From Rhodamnia argentea (taxonomy: Eukaryota > Streptophyta > Magnoliopsida > Myrtales > Myrtaceae): a DNA stretch of 64,000 bases. The notes under the pieces are model-generated. The model was not told where the DNA came from, did no database searches, and saw only the letters and a program-made list of their open reading frames with translations. Positions 12,381 through 22,967 of this stretch are shown here, one piece after another. A program made the position numbers and the translations under genes. The stretch lies in contig NC_063153.1 in NCBI RefSeq assembly GCF_020921035.1, forward strand, positions 15,934,001 through 15,998,000, in the 5' to 3' direction. Position 1 is the stretch's first letter. Each line of letters opens with the position of its first letter.

Positions 12381-12940
12381 AAGGTACTAAAGCTATTGTA
12401 TTATGGCCAATTCAATCATAAAATTTTCTAATATTTCAATTTAACCCTAAACATTTTAACAATTTGCAGTGTAGTCCTTCCAGCCAATTTTGACCAGAGA
12501 TGTTGCGTGGATGTCGATTGTCTTATGTGGCATGATCGGTCTTGAGTATTTTTGCAAATTTTCCTTTTAAGTTTTTTTGAATGTTTTATTGAATCTTTTA
12601 TTCTTTCCTTTTCTTTATTTCTTTTTTTTTTGCTCCTTCTTTTGACATAGAGCGATGGCCATTGGCCGAGGGTCGACGGGGGTTGCTAGCACTGCGTAAA
12701 AAGAAGAAAAGAGAAGAAAGAAAAAAATCAATGAAAAGTTCAAACAGCTAAAAAAATGGCAAAATTGTCTACGTCAATGTCGGTCATGCCATGTAGGACG
12801 ACCGACGTCCACGTTAGTAATTTTCAGCCAAAATTGACAAGAAGAATTACATTAGCAAGTCGTTAAAAGGTTTATGACTACATTGATATGAAAAAAATAT
12901 CTTTGACTAAATTGACTGCCGTACAATAGTTTTAGGATTT
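12381..12940. repeat. Foldback element, family 2 (degenerate copy)
   Basis: The left arm (GGTACTAAAGCTATTGTATT, then a TTCAATCAT block) is repeated in inverse near the right end (ACTAAATTGACTGCCGTAC, then AATAGTTTTAGG). A GC-richer core with CATGTGGCATGA-like arms lies between. The same arm sequence occurs at 25774-26260, 59865-60215 and 62427-62697. There is no coding capacity. I read it as a long-TIR MITE, possibly Mutator-related. Confidence 0.5.
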
Positions 12941-14287
12941 TTTGTCAATTTTTCCGTCATCAGCCATTCTTAATGTCCACTCTCGTACTATGATGCCATG
13001 TTGCTCTCTGCACATCGATCCTTCCTCATAAGTCGTTTAGTATACTGATCCAAACAAAAGGTATAGATACAATCATACGAATGATGATGCTGTTCATCCT
13101 CATAATTTAAAAGAGTCTTAAGACACCACAAGGGGATAAACAATCGACTGCTCTCGAAAATAGATGATAGTCACCCGTCGCAAAGTCTGCCTCCCGTTAT
13201 ATGACACTCGAATATCGGAATTCAGCATACGGTGTCTCTTATTCGTCCCGTTCCGAGGTGATTGTTCGCTTTGAGCCTTCAACTCGCTCTAGAGAAACGA
13301 AGTAAGGCACCTTTGTAGTTCGAACTCAAAGCACACTTAATTAGGCCATAATTAGTCAGGGTTTGTGGCCTAATTCTTTGATAACTGAGTTCATGGACGA
13401 TGTCTGCTATTGTACTGGGCCTATATCACTGTACCTTCACAAGAGACACAGGCTTCTTGGATACCAAAACCTGAGCCCAAAACCAGCATATTTTTTTTGA
13501 ATCTGGCATTCTTCCTTATCAACACGCCCTCCACCTGTCCCAGAACTACAATGAGAAGAAATGAGTTGATGCAGGGATGAAGTTTTCTGAAGGTAATGCG
13601 AAACAGTTGCGAGGGTTGTATCGACACCAGATCCAGAACATAATTCTTGATGCTTTGGATATCATTCAGATAGTCAAAAATCGACTAAACAACCAGAATG
13701 GTAGACTACTTGATGCGCAAGGAACAGCTGGTTGTTAATCTAGAAGAAGAAGACATAGAAGTTGTGTACACGACAAGAGAAAGAGAGAGAGATTAGAGAT
13801 CTCTGCAAGTTAAGTACATTGGATATAGGACTAGGTATACAGATGATAAACCAGCAATGCTTCTGCAGGATTCTGCAGCCAAGGGTGACCGAAAAACGTT
13901 CAGAGGCTGCTGTCAGCAGACAAGCTATTTATACAGCCATTGTATAAAGCCCGTCGCTTCTTTAACAAGTTCATTCTGCACAAATCTTAAGGTAGTAACT
14001 AGATATAACACACAGTACATGTCGAAAGATATAAACCTTCAGTCTAGTTAAACTTAGACTCTCACCAAACGACAAACTAGTAGAATAGCCACATTGCCAG
14101 CTTAAACAATACGTCTAGCATAATTCAAACGAACATCCATATCCTCTAAAAGATAATAGTATCGCAATAATAGGCAAAACATTTCACGAACTAAAGGCCT
14201 CAAATCTCGAATAGCTTTATGCTAAAGATGGCGCATCAACTGTTCTATTCACCATCTAGAACAATCGAAGAGGCAATACAATGTAAT
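12941..14287. other. Downstream of the GDP-fucose transporter gene
   Basis: No protein-coding gene was recognised. The part closest to 14288 should hold the 3' untranslated region of the transporter gene, which reads leftward. Longer open frames at 13421-13627 and 13762-13947 show no recognisable domain. Confidence 0.45.
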
Positions 14288-15334
14288 TCATAGAGCAAGT
14301 TTACCAGTCACCCTTCCCTGCCTATCCTCTACAAAATCTTCACTTTCATTCTCACTGTCGACCTGCTTAGGCATAGTAGACTCACGCTGAGCTGTAGTGT
14401 TGCTTGTTCCAGTGACTGACTGCTGATACATGACTCCTCCAGCAATAGTAATGCAGAGACAAACTAGACCAAATGGACTCGCATGTTTCTCCCAGATCAG
14501 CACATTGATGACAACTGTAAGAAACTTGTTCACAACCCCAGTCACAGTAAATGCTGTTGCGGAGATTGCCTTTCTTGCGGCAAAACCAAAGAAGCTGATA
14601 AGCAAACCAAATACACATGACAAAGAGACAGCAAAGAATGCATCCAATTCAAACCAGTTCCCTGCATTGGCTCCCAAAGCAGCGAAAACGTCACCGTACT
14701 CTCCTGTGATAAGCCAGAAGATTGGAGCCATCATCAACGATAGCAAATTGTTGTACAACACAAAACCCCAAGTGTTCAATCCAAGATTCATGACCATGTG
14801 CTTTATGTACACCATCTCAGTCGTGATGGTAATCAGATAAGCAAATGCCCAAGAATACGCAGTCAATGTGAAAGCCGAGTCAGTAGCCACGTACCCAAAA
14901 GCACCACCTAGGATAATGACTAGCGCTGCAAATGTTAATTTCGATGGGCATGGTTGTTTCCTGAATGCAGTATCGGCCAAAGCAACCAGAAGGGGCGTCA
15001 AGGAACGGAAAACAATAAATGTGTCCACATTGGCATGGCGCAAGAGGTTCGTGTTCGTGAATATCGCCAGATAGAACACGAGAGCAGCAGGCAAGAACTT
15101 CTTGGCAGTTTCAACAACAAACGGATCGTGGTGCAGAAATCCAAGTTTCCCCAACACCCAAACGCCCAAAGCAGAAGTCAAGTACTGCAGTGCAGTCAAG
15201 AGGCCAGGGTAGTTGAACTTGGTGATGGCGTACTTGTTTATCACGGCGAGCAAACTCGAGGAAAGAGCGTAACCCACCACGAGGCCGCTCGTGGCGAAGT
15301 ATGGCTTCTGGGAATCTAATCGAATAGAAGACAT
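14288..15334 (-). CDS. GFT1: GDP-fucose transporter 1-like (NST/TPT family)
   Basis: Golgi nucleotide-sugar antiporter of the drug/metabolite transporter superfamily, expected to import GDP-fucose in exchange for GMP for fucosylation of xyloglucan, pectins and glycoproteins. It is a single exon of 348 residues with about ten hydrophobic segments and no signal peptide. It matches Arabidopsis GFT1/GONST4 (about 341 residues) closely by recall: the NTNLLRHANVDTFIVFRSL block, the YVATDSAFTLTAYSWA block, and AISATAFTVTGVVNKFLTVV near the C-terminus. The tail is acidic and ends in KLAL, a likely cytosolic tail. The start ATG is the first in frame. A strong minus-strand donor near 15577 (CCG/GTAAGG) suggests an intron in the 5' leader. 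The closest alternative would be another GONST-type GDP-mannose carrier. Confidence 0.93.
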   Translation of the reverse strand: MSSIRLDSQKPYFATSGLVVGYALSSSLLAVINKYAITKFNYPGLLTALQYLTSALGVWVLGKLGFLHHDPFVVETAKKFLPAALVFYLAIFTNTNLLRHANVDTFIVFRSLTPLLVALADTAFRKQPCPSKLTFAALVIILGGAFGYVATDSAFTLTAYSWAFAYLITITTEMVYIKHMVMNLGLNTWGFVLYNNLLSLMMAPIFWLITGEYGDVFAALGANAGNWFELDAFFAVSLSCVFGLLISFFGFAARKAISATAFTVTGVVNKFLTVVINVLIWEKHASPFGLVCLCITIAGGVMYQQSVTGTSNTTAQRESTMPKQVDSENESEDFVEDRQGRVTGKLAL

Positions 15335-15950
15335 CGTATATTGCCAAACGCAGCTCCTAATCGAGCACCAAAGCTAGAACTTGCGGATCTTCGCTCAATT
15401 CAAGTGGCTCCAAAAGAGGGAGATTTTGGCAAGCAAGGATAGACTTCCGGTCATATGCGCCTAAAAAGGATTCTGATTTGGGACTTCCAACAAGTACCTG
15501 ACGCGCGGGTGCTCAAGAAAGCGATGTGGGTCGGTTTCCGGGATGTAATCGAGTGGGAAAATGACTCGCCTTACCGGATTTGGAACGTGAGATCAGTGAG
15601 ACAGAGCCGCAATCTACTGCGTCGGAAGAAAACTGACTCTCGCCGCCGGGGACACCCAGATTCAAATTCAGCAACAAGAACGGAATCAAAGAACAGCCAT
15701 GAATGAGAGATTGAGAAAGCGAGAACCTGGGTGGGTAGTGGAGAGAGATCTTGGAGGAGATCGGAGCCTGAGATCGAACGGAACCGTCGTGGAGCAAGAC
15801 AAGACGGAGTCGACTCAGTCGAGGGTTTGAGAGAGAGAGAGAGGAGAGAGGGTGTGGAGTAGAGCCAGAGGGATTCGATCCGACAACTCTGATTGCATTG
15901 ATTGGTCGCCCACACCAAGTTACGAGGCATCATCGTCAAAATCCACAACC
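15335..15950 (-). promoter_or_regulatory. Probable 5' leader (with intron) and promoter of GFT1
   Basis: On the minus strand a consensus donor (CCG then GTAAGGCGAG) near 15577 and acceptor-like TCTAG/ATTAG sites near 15350-15375 suggest a spliced 5' untranslated region. A GA/CT tract at 15830-15846 lies just upstream, like the CT tracts upstream of other genes here. This is inferred from splice consensus only. Confidence 0.4.
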
Positions 15951-16213
15951 GTCGTCATTTCGGACCTTCCGCAAACCGGTGATTTCCCCATTTATTGTTT
16001 ATTCTTCATTTTGCTTGCGATTTTCTTTTTGTTTTTCATTTGATTTTGCTGAGAACCTCTCAATATATATATGTTGAGGATCACAAAGCTATTCTTAATT
16101 TATCTTGAATCTGAGGTACTCTTCCAATAAATAGCGTTTGAACTCTAATAAAAGTAACAGTATGGACAATGCTCTAAAGTTGATACCTTTAGGCTCTATG
16201 CGAAGGCTAAATA

Positions 16214-17311
16214 TGTTATGATGCACGTATAAGTTAGTTATGCTAGAGAAATTGTATAGCAGTTAATATGTCTTAGTTGACCTATAATTTATTAGTTTAA
16301 AATTTTGGGTGAAGATGAATCCAACTGGATATGTTGATGGCCTCGGACTTGACCTTTCTCTTGGCAATCTCCTCGATTAACGGTATTGAGCTTCTGCTAC
16401 GCACTCCCGACAAATGGTATTAGGGCCGATGATTGCGATTTTCGGGGCGGATGGGAACGCAAGCACATAGGGATGAAGTTTGGCGAACCTAACATGAGGT
16501 CACACGGAGATGGAAATTGTTAGGATACACGTGTAAGTAGGGGTGAGCAAAAAAGACCACCCGGACCGGGACCGATGGTCCCGTTCCCGGTCTTAGGGGG
16601 ATCCGGTCCGGTTTCCGGTTCCTAAAATTGGAACCGGTGACCGGGTGGTCCAGTTCTCGGTTCCAAGGCCTAGGATCGGACCAATCCTTTTTTTTTTAAA
16701 TTTTTTTTAAAAAAATAAACCTAACGTTTACTTGTTGTTTAAGTTTAGGTCATTTAGAGTTCGATCCGGAGCCGCCAATTGAAGAGGCCTTGACTCCGCC
16801 GAGCTCGTGGTACATCGACCCTTGTTTCCTCGACCTTGAGCTCGACCACGTCTTCTATCAAAGTGTGCATACACTTTTCGAAACCGCGAACCGGAAACCC
16901 TTAAAACCGCTCGGGAACCGGACCGAATCGATGGTCCGGTTTGGTTCCCGGTTCTGAGGGTGACCGGCCCGGTCCGCGGTTCCGAAAAGTGGGAACGAGG
17001 ACCACCGATCCTGTTCCAAAAAGTGGGAACCGGGACCATCGGTCCGGTTCCCGATTTTGTATGGGAACCGAACCGGATCGGGAACCGCTTATCCCTACGT
17101 GTAAGTGAGTTACGTTAGAGAAATCCCATATCAAATAATCAATATATTATAAAACAGTTAATATATGCTAGTTGGTTTATAACTCATGGGCTTAAGCATT
17201 TGAGTGAAGGTAAATCTAACTGTATATGTTGACGGGCTTGAACTTGGCTCAAGATTTGGTTGTATGGAAGATTTTTTTTTTTTGGTCGATGTATGGACGA
17301 TTAATTCGACA
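16214..17311 (+). mobile_element. Second TRIM element, interrupted by a hAT-like insertion
   Basis: The LTR at 16214-16412 starts TGTTATGATG and ends CCCGACA. It is followed at once by ATGGTATTAGGGCC, a near match to the initiator-methionine tRNA primer site. About 106 bp later, after a purine-rich GGAGATGGAAAT, a second LTR starts at 16519 (TGTTAGGATA). After 20 bp it is broken by the element at 16539-17097. The LTR resumes at 17106 and ends near 17311 at TTCGACA. LTR and internal sequences resemble the minus-strand TRIM at 6874-7551, so both belong to one family. No coding capacity is present. Confidence 0.75.
16539..17097. mobile_element. hAT-like nonautonomous element nested in the TRIM
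   Basis: The 559-bp insertion starts TAGGGGTGAGC and ends GCTTATCCCTA, giving short imperfect terminal inverted repeats. It is flanked by a perfect 8-bp duplication CGTGTAAG (16531-16538 and 17098-17105), the hAT signature. The interior is full of direct and inverted GGTTCCCGG / CCGGTCC motifs, which should form extensive secondary structure or serve as subterminal transposase sites. No transposase fragment is present. Confidence 0.85.
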
Positions 17312-17414
17312 TAGATTCTAATATATCTTTTCTCAAACGCTTTTTGGTGACTACAATTTTGGGCTATGATACTTTGTTAGAGATATTTTAGAAGCAACAG
17401 AAAATAAGACTAAG

Positions 17415-18275
17415 GGTGCATATGCTAACACTTTTGAAAGTTAATTTCTACTTCAAAAGTGCTTTAAAAGTACTTTTTACCTCACTCTCTTCTCATTATG
17501 CCCTTATCCTCTTTTCGACGATGCTCCTTTGCCGAATTCTGCTCACGCCCACCACCACTCCCGACCACTGCAGCCAATCGCCTACCACCATCGCCGTCGA
17601 CCACTACCCATTGCTACTCACGACCACCGTCAACCGTTGACCATTTCCCGCCACCGTCCACTGCAGGCCTCCATTGATCGTTGCCTACCAGCACCCACGA
17701 CTACTGCTACCCCCCAACGGTCCCCCGCCGCCAACCACCACCCATCATGGACCTCCTCGTTGACTGTCGCCAATCTCCGCTCGCAACCACCGCCAACCAT
17801 CTCCTTCGCCGACCTCCATCCGCCGACGTTACCAAACACCCATGCTGTTGACTACCGTCGACTTTCGTCGCCTACAATAGCTACCCCCACTATCGACCAT
17901 CGCTACCCCCCACCGTCCGCCATCGCCACCCCCCATCGCCAACCATCGACCACCGAGCCGCCCGTCACCGAGTCGTGGTCTTTGGCCGCCAGAGTAAAAA
18001 ATAAATAATAATTTTTTATTTTTAAAGAAATTTAAAAAGTTTAAAAATGAATTAGAAATTTTTTGATTATCAATAATAATTTTTCATTGAAGATTTTGTA
18101 TTAATAGTGTATTAGAAGTATAAATTTTCAACCGTTACCAAACAAATTTCTTTAATAAAAAATCAACTTGTAGAGCAGAAGTAGAAAAATCAACTTCTAT
18201 TTATGAGAAAAAGTTTAAAAGTCAATTTCTGATCAGAAGTTGATTTCTGAAGCAGAAATGTTGCCATATGTGCCC
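17415..18275. mobile_element. Tourist-like element with a low-complexity core
   Basis: The ends are inverted (GGGTGCATATGCTAACA at left; TGTTGCCATATGTGCCC at right) and flanked by TAA on both sides, as expected for PIF/Harbinger. Arms rich in AGAAGTTGATTT-like sequence extend the inverted repeat. The core (about 17530-17990) is a CCA/CCG/ACC-rich run that keeps a frame open for 159 codons, but it reads as a Pro/His/Thr low-complexity string, so I do not call it a gene. Confidence 0.65.
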
Positions 18276-18526
18276 TAAGAGACCACGGTTGCACTAAATT
18301 TAGGGCTAAAAGCTCAATATTTTCATTTTTTTCTCGTTTAATAAAAATATATATGTATATATATTATTTTGGCATTGGTAATTTTATTTTAACATTTTAT
18401 TTATTTATTTACTTATTAGTATTTTATTTTTATTTTTTATGATGAACGAGAGGCATTGGTGTTCAAAGCCCCAAATTTTGCTTTAGTGCTTTGCGCCCCT
18501 GGCCTCATCCACCTTGAGCCTCGCAC

Positions 18527-20521
18527 ATGTTCACTCGACTCGGAGTCCCGTCCCTTCTGTTGACACCCCGCCACATCTATTCAAGACGCTTCCTCAACTC
18601 CTCCTCCGACTCCATTTCTCCGAGGCCGACATCGTTCGTTTCGTACCTCAAAAACTGCAAATCCCTGCACCAACTCAAGCAAATCCACGCCCGGGTCTTC
18701 CGGGTCGGGCTCGAACAGCATGAGAACGTCCTCAACAAGCTCGTGGCCTTTTGCGCCGACCCTTCTCGCGGAGACTTGCGTCACGCTGAGAGGGTGTTCG
18801 ATTACGCGAAAGACCCGAGCTTGTTCGTGTATAATATAGTCATCAAGGCATTGGCGAAGAGCGGTGAGTTAGGAAAGGCTGTGTCGGTCTTCCATAAGCT
18901 GAGGTTGCGGGGGCTGTCACCTGATAATTTTACGTACCCGTACGTCTTGAAGGCCATTGGGTGTTTGGGAGCCCTAGATGAAGGCGAAAAGGTTCACGGG
19001 TATGTGGTGAAATCTGGGCTTGAGTTCGATGCGTATGTCTGTAACTCGATCATGGATATGTATGCAGAGTTTTGCCGGACAGCGAGTATGAAGCGGGTGT
19101 TCGATGAAATGCCTGAGAGAGATGTTGTTTCTTGGAACATAATGATTTCTGGACATGTTAGGTGTAGGAGGTTTGATGATGCCGTTAGTATTTTCAAGAG
19201 AATGCTGGTCGAGAGCAGCGCAACGCCGGAAGAAGCTACTGTTGTGAGCACACTTTCAGCTTGCACGGCATTGAAGTTATTGGAACTCGGCATGGAAATT
19301 CATGATTATGTAAATAAGGAGCTTATATGCACGTCGATTATTAGCAATGCCTTATTGGATATGTATTCGAAATGTGGCCATTTAGATGTGGCTCGCAAAA
19401 TATTTGATGAGATGCCAACTAAGAATGTTATCTGTTGGACGAGCATGATTTCTGGATATGTGAATGGCGGTCGGCTTGATGAAGCCAGAGAGTTATTTGA
19501 TAGGAGTCCAGTTAAGGATATTGTCCTGTGGACAGCTATGATCAATGGCTACGTGCAATTCAATCGTTTTGATGAGGCAATCGATTTGTTTCGAGATCTG
19601 CAAGTTAGGAGGATTAAACCTGATAAGTTTACTACCGTTGCTCTCCTCACTGGTTGTGCTCAATGTGGAGCTCTGGAGCAAGGGAAATGGATTCATGGAT
19701 ACATAGATGAAAATGGAATACAGCTAGATGCTGTTGTTGGAACTGCTCTAATCGATATGTATGCTAAATGTGGTTGTATAGACAAAGCCTTGGACATCTT
19801 CTATAGGTTAAAGATTCATGACACGGCCTCTTGGACTTCTATCATATGTGGGCTCGCCATGAATGGTAGAACAGGGGAGGCATTGAATCTGTTCATAGGA
19901 ATGAGAGATCATGGATTCAAACCAGATGACGTAACGTTTATTGGTGTTTTGAGTGCGTGTAGCCATGGAGGATTAGTTAAGGAAGGACGCCAATTGTTTA
20001 GCGTAATGACAGAAGCTTATGGGATTGAGCCGAAGGTAGAGCACTATGGGTGTATGATTGATCTCCTTGGTCGTGTTGGATTATTAGATGAAGCAGAGAA
20101 ATTAATAGAAAATGTTCCAAATGAAAACGATGAGATTGCAATTCCACTTTATGGGGCTCTGCTTAGTGCTTGCAGACTTCATGGTAATATAAACATGGCT
20201 GAACGGATGGCTGAACGGCTTGTGAAAATGGAATTTAATGATTCTAGCATCCATACTCTTCTTGCCAATATCTATGCATCTGCTAACAGATGGGAAGATG
20301 TTGCAAGGGTGAGAAGTAAAATGGAAGATCTCGGCATAAAAAAGTCACCTGGTTGTAGTTCAATTGAAGTGAATGGCATAATCCATGAATTTATTGTTGG
20401 GGATCCATCGTGTCCTGAGATGTATGATATATGTTTGATGTTGGACAAAATGATGGATATGTTAATGGGCTCTGAAGAAAGCAAAATGGGAGAAGAAGAT
20501 GTGGTTACATTAAGTTTCTGA
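18527..20521 (+). CDS. PPR protein, PLS class with E domain
   Basis: Organelle RNA-binding protein of 664 residues from one exon. The N-terminus (about 1-35) is Arg/Ser/Leu-rich with few acidic residues, fitting a mitochondrial or plastid transit peptide. From about residue 50 it is an array of P, L and S pentatricopeptide repeats: repeated VVSWNIMISG / WTSMISGYV and LLDMYSKCG / LIDMYAKCG blocks. An E/E+ region follows (about 545-640: LYGALLSACRLHGN, then SPGCSSIEVNG and a HEFIVGD stretch). There is no DYW deaminase domain, so it would need a partner if it takes part in C-to-U editing. It resembles the Arabidopsis At1g31430 product by recall. A second ATG lies further in, but the first gives the better targeting region. 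Its RNA target cannot be inferred. Confidence 0.93.
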   Translation: MFTRLGVPSLLLTPRHIYSRRFLNSSSDSISPRPTSFVSYLKNCKSLHQLKQIHARVFRVGLEQHENVLNKLVAFCADPSRGDLRHAERVFDYAKDPSLFVYNIVIKALAKSGELGKAVSVFHKLRLRGLSPDNFTYPYVLKAIGCLGALDEGEKVHGYVVKSGLEFDAYVCNSIMDMYAEFCRTASMKRVFDEMPERDVVSWNIMISGHVRCRRFDDAVSIFKRMLVESSATPEEATVVSTLSACTALKLLELGMEIHDYVNKELICTSIISNALLDMYSKCGHLDVARKIFDEMPTKNVICWTSMISGYVNGGRLDEARELFDRSPVKDIVLWTAMINGYVQFNRFDEAIDLFRDLQVRRIKPDKFTTVALLTGCAQCGALEQGKWIHGYIDENGIQLDAVVGTALIDMYAKCGCIDKALDIFYRLKIHDTASWTSIICGLAMNGRTGEALNLFIGMRDHGFKPDDVTFIGVLSACSHGGLVKEGRQLFSVMTEAYGIEPKVEHYGCMIDLLGRVGLLDEAEKLIENVPNENDEIAIPLYGALLSACRLHGNINMAERMAERLVKMEFNDSSIHTLLANIYASANRWEDVARVRSKMEDLGIKKSPGCSSIEVNGIIHEFIVGDPSCPEMYDICLMLDKMMDMLMGSEESKMGEEDVVTLSF

Positions 20522-22967
20522 AGAGACCACGTTGTCTAATGGAGTTCAATCTCAAATGAGACTCGATCGTTCAACTTGAGGATTACAACAGAGAGACACA
20601 TTTTGGCCCATAACACTACTTCCATCATTCATTAAGCCGTGGCCATGCTAGCAAGATCATGTCTCCTTGATTCGAAATTTGTCCTTGTTAATTCAAAATT
20701 AACTTTATCTTGACAAATAGTTGTCGTTCATGGTTTCAGTTTCATACCTCTACAGATTTATCTGCCCATATTTCTGTTGACACACGCTGTGGTAATGTGG
20801 AAAGATTATTCTTTGCTTTTTGGGGTATATCTAAGGAGTGAATTTTTCACATGCAGGTTGGTACTCTTTCCCTGATCAGTCATCAAGGTTGCTTTCTCTG
20901 TTCTGACTAAGCGTTTAATTTCTGAGTTTTGTTTCTGCATAAGAGATCGCTGCATTCTGGTCAATGATAGTAGAATTTGCTGAAGTTCCACTTCCTATGT
21001 GCGTCTAGGGTGGTTCCTTCTGTTAACCAAATACATTTCTATTCTTTAGAGAGTATTTGTTTATCAGCATAGATATGTGATTTCCCGCTGTTAGTCACCT
21101 AGCTATGCAACTTATCTTCTTGGTTTGTGTTATTATCTAAGTAGGGATACCATTTCTTAAGAAGTTTAATGAAGTTTCTCTGGCAGCTAATTTGGTAACT
21201 CCAAATAACTCGGAATACAGGTCTATAACCAAGTGCCAATATGCTTGAAGCTTCCTCGATTATTTCCTTTCGGGAAGTCTTGATCTTGAAACTCCTTTCC
21301 ATTGGTGGGATTGGCACTGTGGTGTAGGTTTTGACTGCAATAGCCCAAATGCCCCATCAACAAATTCATCAACTCGAGGATGGACTGAATGTTGAAAGTA
21401 GGTTGTTGGTTTTACATTGTATTCCCTTACTGCATAGAGTGTTGTTATTTTCATTCTATTTGATCTTTATAATTCTGCTAGTGAAGGTTTGAATCATAAT
21501 AAGGATCTTGGAGCAACACTACTTTTCTTAATAGGAGACTTGATCTGAAAAATCTATGACAACAATGTTCAACCTGCAGGTCCCTGTGGGCTGAATAAGT
21601 GTCTGCTCTGCTTCGGTCGAGGACCACACAAGGTGGAGAGTGGGGTCATTGGTGCACTCTGCTCAGGTTAGGGAGCTCGCAGTCGCAGGAAATGCCAGCA
21701 AAGATCACGAGGTGCACCTTATTACTCCCCAACACTTCCAGCTCAATATGCAGTGCAGATATGAATTATAAAAATAACACTGACAGGTGGAGGCTTTATT
21801 TCCCATTTTCAGGTCACTTCATAAGTCAACCAAGGACTAGATTCCCATGCAGCTGTGTAGGAAATGCCAGCAAAGATCATGAGGTTCGCCTTCTTACTTA
21901 CCAGCACTTGCAGCTCAATATGCAGTCAAGTGATGAAGAGCTCGTCATTCTTATTAAAATGACCCTTGCCGCTGGAAATGTTATTTCCCACTTTCACCGG
22001 TCACTTCATAAATCAAACAAGGACTAGATTACTGTGCAGCTGCATACCATTACAATGTTGTAACTAGAGCCTTCATTATGTGGTTTCTCTAGTAGTGCTT
22101 CTTGTGTAATGAACTCGAGCGAGCATGAGTACTCTCACATTAGTTACATTTGTCTATGTTTCTATAAATTGCGTTCTCAGCTGGCCAGTAGGAAGACAGC
22201 GGCAAGTTCTATCGTGTAATGGGTGCAAGCTCACACTATCAGAACCTTAGTGTAAGAGCTCTGTGTAAGACTCTCATTCTCCATCAAAGGACTTTTGATT
22301 GTACTGTCGATGATTGCAAGAAACAGAAACAGAAGTTTTGCTTGAGAAGAAGAACAAGAGCCTTGAATCCCAACTTCCAGTTCGGTTTCTCAGAAGAAAC
22401 TGCATTTAGGTGATACAGTTAGTCTAGCAGAGACGGGGGTCACTGCAAGGGTGAAAATAAGATCTTTTGTCAGTTAATTCGTCTTCCCAGCAATGCAAAG
22501 CAGAGATGGTAGTCCCCAGTTAGATTTAATTTCACTTGACAGTTGCAACTTTTTTTTTTTTTAATCTACATTTTACTCACATTTTTAGATAGTAATCCAG
22601 TAACATCGCAAAGGCGATAACAATGCACAATCTCTGTAGTAGAAATTGAGCTACTGATAACTTTATGCCAATGCAAATAAATTCATGTCGCTCAGCTCCG
22701 TAATAAGATGACATATGTGACAATAACACATAAATGACCATCATACCAACAGCTGAGTTCTTGACACCCAACTACGAAAAAAATCTCCCGCTCCTCCAAT
22801 AAATGATAAGTCCACCAACTAGTAAAGGTAAGAGATCGCTACAAGTCCACGAACAATTTACAGAAAGAATGATGACGCCTCGACTAGGAAATCTAAAATG
22901 AAAAGAAGTTCGCTCAGCATACTTGGCAAGAAACTGCATAGGAATGGTTGAAACCGAGGACCTGAGA
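20522..22967. other. Between the PPR and KCS genes, with a tandem duplication
   Basis: No protein-coding gene was recognised. The first few hundred bases should carry the PPR 3' end and the last part the KCS 3' end (convergent genes). The notable feature is a tandem duplication of about 172 bp (21688-21859 and 21860-22045). Frames through it are open but show no domain, so it could be transcribed noncoding DNA or a decayed gene. Confidence 0.5.
21688..22045. repeat. Tandem duplication, period about 172 bp
   Basis: GGAAATGCCAGCAAAGATCA at 21688 recurs at 21860. The downstream blocks also recur in order (a CAGCTCAATATGCAGT segment, a GGTCACTTCATAA segment, a CAAGGACTAGATT segment, then TGCAGCTG). 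Substitutions between units are modest and indels few, so the duplication is fairly recent or constrained. Confidence 0.8.

Noticed and set aside
13421-13947. Possible small gene downstream of GFT1
   Set aside because: Frames are short and unrelated to known proteins; more likely the 3' region of the transporter gene or intergenic DNA.
17529-18008. 159-codon Pro/His/Thr-rich frame
   Set aside because: Low-complexity triplet sequence inside a Tourist-like element; no domain and no splice or promoter context.
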